A program made the translations under genes and the position numbers. From Rickettsia typhi (GTDB lineage Bacteria; Pseudomonadota; Alphaproteobacteria; Rickettsiales; Rickettsiaceae), in the NCBI GenBank assembly GCA_945875975.1, contig CAMCMD010000036.1, positions 1-6,314 on the forward strand: a stretch of 6,314 nt of DNA, read 5' to 3'. Shown one piece after another: positions 1 through 6,224 of this stretch (positions are counted from its first letter, which is position 1; every line of letters starts with the position of its first letter). The notes under the pieces were generated by a model. The model did not search any database, was not told the DNA's origin, and worked only from the letters and a program-made list of their open reading frames with translations.

Positions 1-63
1 TTTAAACTCTAATTTAATTAACCAATGTGTTAACTAAATTATCACTCTTTTTTTCTTTTGAAA

Positions 64-148
64 GTGGACTTCTCTTCTGGCGCAGGGGTGGACTAGTATG
101 CTTGGCGCAGATTCATTTTTAGTGGACTAGTATGCTTGGCGCACAACA
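64..148. mobile_element. Terminal repeat cluster of an IS21-type element
   Basis: Three tandem copies of a 21-22 bp motif beginning gtggact and ending tggcgca lie at 64-84 (degenerate), 88-109 and 122-143; the last two are identical. Read from the right, the block begins TGTTGTGCGCC and then alternates TGCGCC with AGTCCAC. This resembles the multiple terminal repeats, bound by the IstA transposase, found at the ends of many IS21-family elements. By that reading the outer tip is near 148 and the element body lies to the left, outside the window. Bases 1-63 are AT-rich. A 11-codon open frame ending at 35-37 could be the tail of a transposition gene, but it is too short to assign. The repeats are certain; the family assignment comes from memory of related ends. 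Confidence 0.55.
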
Positions 149-264
149 AGCTGCATGAATAAAACACAGCTTTACCAAAAGCTATCTAAATATAACTTCT
201 AGAAATAGCGAAATACCTTCTATGTTTTTAAATTTTTAATTGCAACAAACATTATCATATTTAC

Positions 265-337
265 ATAGAATGTGATAGGTACTTTTATTTAACGAAATAA
301 TAGAAAAATAGATTTAGTTGTGATCAAAAAGCAGCAA
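265..337 (+). repeat. 73-bp direct repeat, copy A (transposase-end remnant)
   Basis: Ungapped alignment with 579-651 gives 63 of 73 identical bases by hand count, in the same orientation and 314 bp apart. In the frame starting at 296 this copy reads NNRKIDLVVIKKQQ, against NNRKINLAVIKKQQ in copy B, so 12 of 14 residues agree. The identity stops right after KKQQ. From there copy A continues into unrelated sequence and reaches a stop a few codons later. It is best read as a truncated duplicate of the transposase end preserved in copy B. Confidence 0.6.
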
Positions 338-370
338 TTCGAGAGGCTTTGTTTGGATATTTAACAATAT

Positions 371-442
371 GTATTTTCTGTGTTATGTATAACTTATCTT
401 CACTAAGTTATACATATCGCGTTCTGGATGCACAGAATGTAC
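371..442. repeat. Composite palindrome with a 13-7-13 core
   Basis: The core is a perfect inverted repeat, tatgtataactta (384-396) and taagttatacata (404-416), around the 7-base spacer tcttcac. Outside it, ttctgtg (376-382) pairs with cacagaa (431-437) and gta (371-373) with tac (440-442), with an asymmetric internal loop of 1 and 14 bases. There is no T-run after it, so it is not a typical terminator. It could be a Rickettsia-type palindromic element, a small MITE, or a recombinase-type site. The sequence shows only the symmetry. Confidence 0.6.
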
Positions 443-578
443 TTCTATATAATAGAGCACCAGCATTGTTGAAACAATTGTTATAATAAGATTTGTAATT
501 ATATATTTATACATAATAATGTCTACAGCTACAGAGTTACAATATCAGTTATTTGTATGTTATAATAGATTTCTATTA

Positions 579-651
579 ATAGAATACGAAAGGCACCTTT
601 ATTCAACTAAATAATAGAAAAATAAATTTAGCCGTGATCAAAAAGCAGCAA
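579..651 (+). repeat. 73-bp direct repeat, copy B
   Basis: This is the partner of copy A at 265-337, matching without gaps at 63 of 73 positions. It forms the left part of the transposase remnant at 583-714, so the repeat is probably two decayed copies of one mobile-element gene end and not a regulatory repeat. Confidence 0.6.
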
Positions 652-714
652 ATGAAATGGACCAAGAAAGGAATACATTTTTTGCTCCAGCTTCGAGTAA
701 AAAACCGGTTCTGA
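583..714 (+). pseudogene. Remnant of a transposase C-terminal region
   Basis: A 43-codon open frame without a plausible start contains KKQQMKWTKKGIHFLLQLR and then stops (tga at 712-714). The pattern KxQQMxWxxxGxHxLLQxR resembles a segment I recall near the C-terminus of several DDE transposases, which is the only basis for the call. No catalytic residues are present and the rest of the gene is missing upstream, where a stop lies at 580-582. The first 69 bases are duplicated at 265-337. I cannot name the insertion-sequence family. Non-functional. Confidence 0.45.
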
Positions 715-716
715 TA

Positions 717-887
717 CTATTTCAACCCTTTACTACGTGAATATGCCATAGGTACACCATGTTCTGATACAGCTCCTAACGTTAAATTATCACCTTGTCT
801 GCATGCAGCAAAATTATGGGCTGTATCACCTCTAATAACAATTTCTGGATAAGTCAAGTGTTGAGATATTGCAACGAGTTGATTGCC
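717..887 (-). pseudogene. Unidentified gene fragment, possibly ankyrin-like
   Basis: On the minus strand 56 codons are open between a stop at 888-890 and the stop at 717-719, with no start of its own. The middle reads GDTAHNFAACRQGD, and a little later SEHGVPM. This can be laid over the ankyrin-repeat consensus GxTxLHxAAxxGxxxxVxxLLxHGA with one extra residue, and ankyrin genes are common and often broken in Rickettsiales. The match is weak: the LH of the consensus is replaced and only one repeat would be present. It lies directly downstream of the IS6-type remnant on the same strand, separated by in-frame stops. It may also be chance. Confidence 0.3.
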
Positions 888-893
888 TTAAAT

Positions 894-1037
894 TTAGTTA
901 TTCAAATTTGCTATAAGCATAAGGCTTTTGTTAGAACAATGTTCCGGGTTAGAACATATTTGACGTATCAACTTTATATAGCTTTTGAGTTTATCGGTAA
1001 TAATTACTTTTGGAGCAGGATAGCTCCCCAATAACCG
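894..1037 (-). pseudogene. IS6-family transposase remnant
   Basis: The minus-strand frame from 1037 down to the stop at 894-896 reads RLLGSYPAPKVIITDKLKSY and later EHCSNKSLMLIANLNN. It matches the part of IS6/IS26-type transposases around the second catalytic Asp (PxVIVTDKLRSY) and the following EHRxHKxLNNRAENSH region, with that second block heavily mutated. The N-terminal half, including the zinc finger and first Asp, and the end with the catalytic Glu are missing; stops follow at 894-896 and 888-890. Some 30 bases separate it from the carD stop. The frame stays open to about 1058, but only the part from RLL onward is recognisable. It is a dead fragment. Confidence 0.6.
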
Positions 1038-1041
1038 AGTT

Positions 1042-1061
1042 AAAAGCGAATAGCAGCTTTT
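1042..1061. terminator. Weak candidate terminator downstream of carD
   Basis: A 6-bp stem aaaagc/gctttt with an 8-base loop lies 8 bases past the carD stop. It is flanked by a T-run on the plus strand, while on the minus strand the T bases are within the stem itself. It is too short and AT-rich to be convincing, but no better terminator for carD is visible. Confidence 0.25.
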
Positions 1062-1068
1062 TTATTAA

Positions 1069-1575
1069 CTAAGCCGCAGCTAGCTTCTCACGCAATAACT
1101 CAACTAATTTTTCGGTAGCGCTGGCAATAGCTATATCTTCTAAAACTGCTATTTCAGTAGCTAGGCGATTAAGTGCTGATTCATAGATTGTTCTTTCACT
1201 ATAAGAACGATCATTATCAACATTTTTATATAAATCACGCACAACCTCAGCTATGGCTTCAATTTGGCCGGAATTTATTTTAGTTTCGTATTCTTGAGCT
1301 CGTCTACTCCACATCTTATTACCACGTTTTGGCTTGTCGTTTAAAATGTTATATACATTATTAACGGCACTTTTAGTAGCTAACGTTCTAAGTCCAGACG
1401 CAGTTGCTCTTGAGACTGGAACTCTTAGAGTCATTTTATCATGGGGAAATGAGATTACGTAAACCTCTAGCTTAATCTCACCTATTGCTTGACTCTCGAT
1501 TTGAATAATTTCGCCAACACCATGAGATGGGTAGACTACTCTTTCACCAACTTTAAATTCTGGTTTTTTTGACAT
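1069..1575 (-). CDS. carD: CarD-family RNA polymerase-binding transcription regulator
   Basis: The 168-residue product belongs to the CarD/CdnL family. CarD proteins bind the RNA polymerase beta subunit through a Tudor-like N-terminal domain and stabilise open promoter complexes through a helical C-terminal domain. Residues 5-60 (FKVGERVVYPSHGVGEI, then EVYVISFPHDKMTLRVPV) form the polymerase-interaction domain. The rest is helical and includes KMWSRR, whose Trp89 corresponds to the Trp that wedges into the upstream edge of the bubble in mycobacterial CarD. I chose the ATG at 1573-1575 (MSKKPEF) because it matches the usual family start; a GTG three codons earlier is possible. Neither has a clear Shine-Dalgarno sequence. 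The gene follows ftsK on the same strand after 87 bases, and a candidate promoter lies in that gap, so it may have its own transcript. It is intact and full length. Confidence 0.92.
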   Translation of the reverse strand: MSKKPEFKVGERVVYPSHGVGEIIQIESQAIGEIKLEVYVISFPHDKMTLRVPVSRATASGLRTLATKSAVNNVYNILNDKPKRGNKMWSRRAQEYETKINSGQIEAIAEVVRDLYKNVDNDRSYSERTIYESALNRLATEIAVLEDIAIASATEKLVELLREKLAAA

Positions 1576-1612
1576 ACATACCACATAAATTAAGGAAAAT
1601 TACCCAGCAGAT

Positions 1613-1641
1613 ATTGTATCACATTTCCATTGAGAATAAAA
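1613..1641 (-). promoter_or_regulatory. Candidate carD promoter
   Basis: On the minus strand TACAAT (1618-1613) stands as a -10 box, with TTTTAT (1641-1636) 17 bases upstream as a weak -35. Transcription would start near 1606, giving a leader of about 30 bases before the carD ATG. No terminator hairpin is seen between ftsK and this site, so read-through from ftsK is equally possible. Confidence 0.35.
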
Positions 1642-1662
1642 GCATATAATTTAGTTAATAAG

Positions 1663-3990
1663 TTAATCTTCTGGTAACAATACTTCTCTTTTCCCAGAGT
1701 GATTAGGGGGAGAAAGGATACCATTTTTTTCCATTGCCTCAACAATATTTGCAGCTCGGTTATATCCAATACGAAGACATCGTTGAATGTAACTGATAGA
1801 GGATTTTCTCTCAGTTCTAACAATATTTACAGCTTGCATGTATATATCATCATCATCCTCTTCGCCACCACCTACATTAGCAAGAATTTCATCTTCGGAT
1901 GATTCAGTAACCGCCGAAATATACTCTGGTACTCCTGTTGATCTAAGGAAATTTGTTACTTTCTCAACCTCGTTATCATCAACAAATGGACCGTGCACCC
2001 GTAGTATACGAGAGCTATTACCCATATAAAGCATATCACCCATACCGAGGAGTTGCTCTGCACCTTGCTCACCAAGAATTGTTCGGCTATCGATCTTAGA
2101 AGTTACCTTAAAGCTGATTCTACTTGGAAAATTTGCCTTAATTACTCCTGTAATCACGTCTACAGAAGGTCTCTGTGTGGCCATAATTATGTGTATACCA
2201 GCTGCCCTCGCCATTTGAGCTAGACGCTGTATAGAGGTTTCAATATCTTTTACTGCTACAAGCATTAAATCTGCCATTTCATCAACGATTACTACTATAA
2301 AAGGCATTTTGTTCATATCAATTGGCGCAGATTCGTATGAAGGTCTACCTGTTTCTGGATCAAAGCCTGTTTGGATTTTACGCTCAAGAACTTTCCCTTC
2401 TTTGATAGCTTCTTGTAGCTTTGTATTATAATTAGCAATGCTTCTTACCCCCAAATGCGACATCAAACGATATCTATTTTCCATCTCTTTAACTGCCCAT
2501 TTCAGCGCAACAACAGCTTTACCAGGTTCGGTAACAACTGGCGTCATAAGATGAGGTATATTGTCATAAGCGGATAATTCTAGCATTTTAGGATCTATCA
2601 TAATCATACGACACTCTTGAGGCGTATATCTATACAACAATGACATAATCATTGCATTGATAGCAACAGATTTACCAGAACCAGTTGTCCCTGCAACGAG
2701 TAAATGCGGCATCTTGGCTAGATCTACTACCATTGGTATCCCGGCTAGATCTTTACCCAAAATTATTGGTAACATAATTGATCTATCTTGAAATTCTGCA
2801 GTTTGAACTAATTCCTTTAGACGAAAAAACATTCTTTGTTTATTTGGCAACTCAATGCCCAAAACATTACGACCAGGAATTACTGCAATGCGAGTTGAAA
2901 GTGCTGAAAGAGATCGAGCTATATCATCAGAGAGCCCTATAACTCTTGACGACTTTGTTCCTGCTGCTGGCTCAAATTCATACATAGTTACTACTGGTCC
3001 TTCACGAACATCAATGATTTTGCCTTTGACCCCAAAATCACTCAAAACCGCTAGTAAATCCTCAGACTTTTGTTTTAACTCTTCTTGTGTTTGTGGTTGA
3101 AAATCTTGGTGAGCACCATCTGACAACAGATCTATAGATGGTATAAAATCTTCATTATCGTCATTTGCTCTAGTTATCGCCGCTATTGGAGAGCGTAGCG
3201 TCGGAGCATTAGATATAGGAACTTGTATCGAAGGAGCTATAATTTGTTTAGAAAGCAGCTTTTCTTTCACTGCATAATCATTACTTTGCTCGATTGTTGG
3301 AGCGATATTTTGCCGCACTAATTGTCCAGGTTGTATATTTTGGCGCTCATTTACTTTATCAAACTCAGCAGATTCATAATAAGCTTGACCTCCATCAATT
3401 GCTCCTATTTTTTTACCAACTATTTGAAAAATGCCTGTCTTATTAATAAGTGAGATAGGAACAGTAACAACCTTGGCATATTTTCGGATACTGATACCTA
3501 GAGCAATAACCAGAAAAATTACAGCAAATAAAGCAAAACAAATATATGTATATGTTTTATATAAAATTACATAATCGATACTTATGATTAGACTCCATAA
3601 CCCAATTCCAAGTATGCCACCACTTCTAGATGGCAGAATTGCTATCTCAAAATAATCAGCCGCACAAGCAGCACAGCTAATAGACATCAACATCAAAAGA
3701 AATCGTATTTTGGGAAATGTTATTTGACCCACGCGAAATAACTCATACGACCAAACCACAAAAGATAATGGAATTATATATGCTGATATGCCAATAAGTT
3801 GGTATATCAAGTCTGATAAATAAGATCCAAAATATAGAAACAAGTTACTAGGATAGCTATCCGTAACCAAATTAAAAGATGGATCACTTGGATCGTATGA
3901 AATCAGAGAAGCAAAAGTTGCTAGAGAAATACCAAATAATAATAATGATCTTATTTTGCTGCCAGCAAGTATTCTTATGAGGTAATTCAT
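1663..3990 (-). CDS. ftsK: DNA translocase FtsK
   Basis: The 775-residue membrane-anchored motor pumps chromosomal DNA through the division septum and supports terminus resolution by Xer recombinases. Four or five hydrophobic segments lie at about 13-31, 57-81, 96-112, 123-143 and 147-167. A short hydrophilic linker runs to about 300. The RecA-like motor follows, with Walker A GTTGSGKS at 434-441, Walker [12 protein letters not shown] at 565-575 and the [12 protein letters not shown] block at 604-615. An acidic stretch (708-715) leads to the winged-helix gamma domain at 716-775 ([25 protein letters not shown]), which in this family reads polar KOPS sequences. All parts are present, so it should be functional. 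The linker is far shorter than in E. coli, as is usual for small alphaproteobacterial FtsK. The ATG at 3988-3990 lacks a clear Shine-Dalgarno sequence. carD follows it downstream. Confidence 0.96.
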   Translation of the reverse strand: MNYLIRILAGSKIRSLLLFGISLATFASLISYDPSDPSFNLVTDSYPSNLFLYFGSYLSDLIYQLIGISAYIIPLSFVVWSYELFRVGQITFPKIRFLLMLMSISCAACAADYFEIAILPSRSGGILGIGLWSLIISIDYVILYKTYTYICFALFAVIFLVIALGISIRKYAKVVTVPISLINKTGIFQIVGKKIGAIDGGQAYYESAEFDKVNERQNIQPGQLVRQNIAPTIEQSNDYAVKEKLLSKQIIAPSIQVPISNAPTLRSPIAAITRANDDNEDFIPSIDLLSDGAHQDFQPQTQEELKQKSEDLLAVLSDFGVKGKIIDVREGPVVTMYEFEPAAGTKSSRVIGLSDDIARSLSALSTRIAVIPGRNVLGIELPNKQRMFFRLKELVQTAEFQDRSIMLPIILGKDLAGIPMVVDLAKMPHLLVAGTTGSGKSVAINAMIMSLLYRYTPQECRMIMIDPKMLELSAYDNIPHLMTPVVTEPGKAVVALKWAVKEMENRYRLMSHLGVRSIANYNTKLQEAIKEGKVLERKIQTGFDPETGRPSYESAPIDMNKMPFIVVIVDEMADLMLVAVKDIETSIQRLAQMARAAGIHIIMATQRPSVDVITGVIKANFPSRISFKVTSKIDSRTILGEQGAEQLLGMGDMLYMGNSSRILRVHGPFVDDNEVEKVTNFLRSTGVPEYISAVTESSEDEILANVGGGEEDDDDIYMQAVNIVRTERKSSISYIQRCLRIGYNRAANIVEAMEKNGILSPPNHSGKREVLLPED

Positions 3991-4062
3991 CGTGTTTTAA
4001 TTTAAGTTTATTGTGTTGCCACAGCTTACGGATGAAAAGTATGCTGAACCAGCCTGTTCTGC

Positions 4063-4091
4063 ATTATATATGCCACCTTAAATTCAATCAA
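4063..4091 (-). promoter_or_regulatory. Probable ftsK promoter
   Basis: On the minus strand TTGATT (4091-4086) and a perfect TATAAT (4068-4063) are separated by 17 bases, the best sigma-70 type arrangement in the window. Transcription would start near 4056 and leave a leader of about 65 bases before the ftsK ATG. Confidence 0.5.
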
Positions 4092-4150
4092 GTAAATTGG
4101 TTCTGCAAACAAGGAAAAGAAGCTTGTATTTACTCTACAAAATAACCACA

Positions 4151-4256
4151 AAGATTATAGTTAAATTTTTATTTTTTAATTAATAATTTATTTACTTTTA
4201 TGTATCATACTAGTGTTTAGTAAATATCTATGTACCAGGATTTTTACTATAATCTT
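4151..4256. repeat. 11-bp inverted repeat enclosing AT-rich DNA
   Basis: aagattatagt at 4151-4161 and actataatctt at 4246-4256 are perfect reverse complements around 84 bases of AT-rich sequence. Each arm contains TATAAT, one facing ftsK (4159-4154 on the minus strand) and one facing the hypothetical gene (4248-4253). This may be a pair of mirrored -10 boxes, an operator, or the ends of a small decayed element. Confidence 0.45.
4248..4253 (+). promoter_or_regulatory. Candidate -10 box for the hypothetical gene
   Basis: A perfect TATAAT lies 35 bases before the ATG at 4289, giving a short leader. No good -35 box is seen at the expected distance (4225-4230 reads tatcta), so the promoter is either weak, activator-dependent, or not real. 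Confidence 0.35.
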
Positions 4257-4276
4257 ATGTAACTAATCAAAATAAT

Positions 4277-4280
4277 AGGT
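4277..4280 (+). promoter_or_regulatory. Ribosome-binding site of the hypothetical gene
   Basis: aggt at 4277-4280, within ataggtaa, lies 8 bases before the ATG at 4289. It is a modest Shine-Dalgarno match, but it is better than those of the other genes in the window and supports this start. Confidence 0.4.
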
Positions 4281-4288
4281 AACATTTA

Positions 4289-5230
4289 ATGAAAAGAGAA
4301 GAACATAAAGAAAGCAGCCTAAGAGCAAGCTCAATCTCTATAAAACCAAGCGTTAAAACTACTATAAAAACCTATGAAGATATGAAAGGGTATTTAAGTG
4401 ATTATTATAATGCATTTGTTGCAGATCCTTTATCATTTGGAGTTACTCCTGAATTAGCTAATGAAATCACAAGTATGAATTCATTAAAGGCAAAAGGTCT
4501 ATGGGTTTTATTTAAGCAGCAATTCAAACTAAAATTACTAGAACTTGAACAGGGTGACCTAGCCGGGTTACTAAATCAAGATTTAGCTGAAGATGGAGTA
4601 ACTATTGCTTCTAAAGAAGCTTTAAAAATGATTTTAAGGAATCCTGGGAAAAAAGAATATCATCTTGAACCAGAAATGGTCCAAGCTATTAAATCGATGA
4701 ACAGTAGCGAAAGAGATGAATTAATGAAGGCTACCGCCTCTTTATATAAGATTGAGTTAGGAGAGTCTGTTGAACATAAGATCCTATCCTTTCTTAAGGA
4801 TTTATGGACAAAGCTTGCTCCTGTATTCGAGAAAATATTTAGCTCCCTTATTTATTATGGGATTGAGATGCTAGGTGATATTATGGCGATAAAATTGCCA
4901 AGCGATGTTAGCGAGGGCATAATCGAAAGTCTTGCGGATATAGGCCACGCAGCTACAAAAATTACAACTAAGACAGTTGTAAAACTTATAGATGATGGTT
5001 TAGCCGGTAGAAACGTAATTGCTACACTAGAAAAAAGCGCCCAAACCCTAAGTGTCGTAATAGGTAGAGAAATAGGCGAAGCAGTTGACCATAGCGTAAG
5101 CAGTATTATGGGCAGTGTAGATAAGTTAGAAAGTAATCACCTCTCACTACAACCTCGGCCTGTGGAATCTCTACCTGTAGAAATTGAGGAAAATGTGGAC
5201 ATTCTTGGACACTCTCTTATCCTTGACTAG
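4289..5230 (+). CDS. Hypothetical protein, 313 residues
   Basis: I do not recognise this protein. The frame is intact, begins with an ATG preceded by a partial Shine-Dalgarno sequence, and is followed 45 bases later by a strong terminator, so it is very likely a real gene. The first 30 residues are basic and rich in Ser, Thr and Lys, with no signal peptide. The rest looks mainly helical. Residues about 171-202 (LAPVFEKIFSSLIYYGIEML) are the most hydrophobic and could form an amphipathic or membrane-associated helix, but are too interrupted for a clear transmembrane segment. Two segments align: residues 54-83, starting PELANEITSMNS, and 128-157, starting PEMVQAIKSMNS, which suggests an old internal duplication. 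About 220-280 is a helical Ile/Val/Gly-rich stretch. The tail is acidic. A secreted effector of an intracellular bacterium is one possibility, suggested only by its lineage-restricted look. Confidence 0.8.
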   Translation: MKREEHKESSLRASSISIKPSVKTTIKTYEDMKGYLSDYYNAFVADPLSFGVTPELANEITSMNSLKAKGLWVLFKQQFKLKLLELEQGDLAGLLNQDLAEDGVTIASKEALKMILRNPGKKEYHLEPEMVQAIKSMNSSERDELMKATASLYKIELGESVEHKILSFLKDLWTKLAPVFEKIFSSLIYYGIEMLGDIMAIKLPSDVSEGIIESLADIGHAATKITTKTVVKLIDDGLAGRNVIATLEKSAQTLSVVIGREIGEAVDHSVSSIMGSVDKLESNHLSLQPRPVESLPVEIEENVDILGHSLILD

Positions 5231-5404
5231 TAGAATGAGTAAATTATTAAGTTGACCGTTCTCAACTAGTTAATAAAAAGTTACTCTTGGAATACCACGA
5301 GTAGCTTTTTATTTAATTCAGCTAATCAAGAAACATGGCCTATTTACAAATAATGAATTAGGACTTTTACAATTAAGGTATCCCTGAGTTCTATTATCTA
5401 TTCA
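5231..5404. other. Convergent intergenic region with no gene
   Basis: This is the 174-base gap between the ends of the hypothetical gene and def. It contains a 6-bp hairpin at 5250-5267 (agttga-ccgttc-tcaact) and the strong hairpin at 5275-5310. Bases 5320-5404 show nothing recognisable. Confidence 0.6.
5275..5313. terminator. Bidirectional rho-independent terminator
   Basis: aaaaagttactc (5275-5286) pairs with gagtagcttttt (5299-5310) with a single G-U pair, then after one mismatch tgg pairs with cca around the loop aata. A T-rich run (tttttattt) follows on the plus strand, and the minus strand reads tttttatt on the other side. It lies 45 bases past the hypothetical gene and about 92 bases past def, and is placed to stop both convergent transcripts. 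Confidence 0.85.
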
Positions 5405-6022
5405 TCATTCCTCAATAATAATTCCTTTAATTTTCATAAGTTTATCAAAATATTCTCTTTTATCTTCTGATAATTCCGCACGTCTTAGAGGCAGCATTTG
5501 AGCAAAAGTACCTTGCACGCATTCAGGGGTTAAGCGATTTGTAATTAAAATCCCATTCAAATGATCTATCTCATGCTGTAATACTCTCGCATAAAACCCA
5601 GTTGCTATTTGTTCAATTAACATACCATCCTCATTCTGATATTTCAGGTTTATCGATTTATACCTAGGCACTTTCCCATATACTCGCTTGACCGAATAGC
5701 ATCCTTCAAAGTCACTCACTATATCATTTTCATTTACAGGAGTATATTCTGGATTAATTATGGTATGCATTGGGTATATACCAGCATCCTCTCTTAAGAG
5801 AGAAGCACTTTCTGGAATATATATAATAGCAATACTCAATCCAATGCTGACTTGTGGAGCAGCTAATCCAACCCCTTCTGCTTTAAAAAGCAGAGCCTGC
5901 ATAGAAGCAATTATTTGTTTATCTTCTGCTGATAATGGAAAATTAACCTGCCTTGCCTTATTCTTAAGGACTGAACTTACGCTATCTAGATCGTCTTCAA
6001 TAGTAATTATTTTTAATTCCAT
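5405..6022 (-). CDS. def: Peptide deformylase
   Basis: The enzyme is a metallohydrolase that removes the formyl group from the initiator Met of new proteins, a step needed before methionine aminopeptidase acts. Counting from the ATG at 6020-6022 (MELKIITIEDD, 205 residues), all three family motifs are present: GVGLAAPQ at 50-57, EGCYS at 106-110 with the metal-binding Cys108, and HEIDH at 150-154 with the two metal-ligand His and catalytic Glu151. Motif 2 is usually EGCLS, so Tyr replaces Leu next to the metal ligand. An in-frame ATG at 6070 would add 16 residues. I prefer the inner start because deformylases usually begin shortly before the first strand (here KIITIEDD), but neither has a Shine-Dalgarno sequence. 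Rickettsiales often carry a second, divergent def; whether this is the main or the extra copy is unknown. Confidence 0.92.
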   Translation of the reverse strand: MELKIITIEDDLDSVSSVLKNKARQVNFPLSAEDKQIIASMQALLFKAEGVGLAAPQVSIGLSIAIIYIPESASLLREDAGIYPMHTIINPEYTPVNENDIVSDFEGCYSVKRVYGKVPRYKSINLKYQNEDGMLIEQIATGFYARVLQHEIDHLNGILITNRLTPECVQGTFAQMLPLRRAELSEDKREYFDKLMKIKGIIIEE

Positions 6023-6094
6023 AAAAAAATCATAATTTTTAAATAGTTCTGCAAACCAGTCATCATACATTTTTTGTAAAAAAATATACAGCCT

Positions 6095-6100
6095 ATTATA
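6095..6100 (-). promoter_or_regulatory. Candidate -10 box for def
   Basis: TATAAT on the minus strand (6100-6095) would place the transcript start near 6088, upstream of both possible def starts. The -35 region is poor, with CTTAGA 15 bases upstream the nearest match. Confidence 0.35.
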
Positions 6101-6186
6101 AATTTATGATAGTATTCTAAGCCTAGTATCGAGATATTCGACACTTAATATGTTAAATCAGTATGAGTGTCACTGGCCAGCTATAA

Positions 6187-6204
6187 TGACCCACCCTTGG
6201 GTCA
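6187..6204. repeat. Hairpin within the IS21 terminal repeats
   Basis: tgaccca (6187-6193) and tgggtca (6198-6204) form a perfect 7-bp stem with a 4-base loop. It is part of the terminal repeat set expected to be bound by IstA. Confidence 0.6.
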
Positions 6205-6224
6205 AGTAAAATGACCCACTCATA

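Larger units (their letters stand above)
149..716. other. Gene-poor, decayed insertion-sequence DNA
   Basis: No intact gene is visible in this 568-base stretch. It contains a 73-bp direct repeat (265-337 and 579-651), a large imperfect palindrome (371-442), a 14-bp perfect palindrome ttctattaatagaa at 571-584, and a small hairpin agcttt-acca-aaagct at 168-183. An open frame without a convincing start runs from 304 to 486 on the plus strand, and a 31-codon ATG frame runs from 519 to 614 without a Shine-Dalgarno sequence. The stretch looks like layered remains of mobile DNA between the IS21-type end on its left and the transposase remnant downstream of carD. Confidence 0.6.
3991..4288. other. 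Divergent intergenic region between ftsK and the hypothetical gene
   Basis: These 298 bases separate two genes transcribed away from each other and contain no recognisable gene. They hold the ftsK promoter at 4063-4091, a very AT-rich block at about 4160-4200, an 11-bp inverted repeat (4151-4161 with 4246-4256) whose two arms each contain a TATAAT in opposite orientation, and the -10 and ribosome-binding site of the downstream plus-strand gene. Confidence 0.6.

Noticed and set aside
384..416. A dif site for Xer recombination, suggested by the nearby ftsK
   Set aside because: The inner half-site ends read actta/taagt instead of the CATAA/TTATG of dif, and the spacer is 7 bases instead of 6. 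It is kept only as an unexplained palindrome.
519..614. 31-codon ATG frame ending EYERHLYSTK
   Set aside because: No Shine-Dalgarno sequence, very short, and its end lies in the 73-bp repeat. The other repeat copy has a similar ending (ECDRYFYLTK), but the transposase reading of the repeat explains the region better.
795..1034. 79-residue plus-strand open frame
   Set aside because: It lies antisense to the IS6-type transposase remnant and has no recognisable features or ribosome-binding site.
1590..2029. Small frames overlapping the end of ftsK on both strands
   Set aside because: They are shadows in other frames of the ftsK coding sequence and its 3' flank, which is strongly supported.
2322..2334. 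ttggcgcagattc in ftsK, identical to part of the left IS21-type repeat at 102-114
   Set aside because: It encodes conserved-frame FtsK residues (SAPI) and is not accompanied by the gtggact half of the repeat, so the 13-base match is probably chance.
2855..3100. 81-residue plus-strand frame inside ftsK
   Set aside because: Antisense to the conserved FtsK motor region, with no signals of its own.
4082..4150. Possible small coding frame or RNA in the ftsK upstream spacer
   Set aside because: Short open frames exist but have no start context. The sequence does not fold into a tRNA or known riboswitch shape that I can see.
5760..6035. 91-residue plus-strand frame inside def
   Set aside because: Antisense shadow of the deformylase, whose three motifs are on the other strand.
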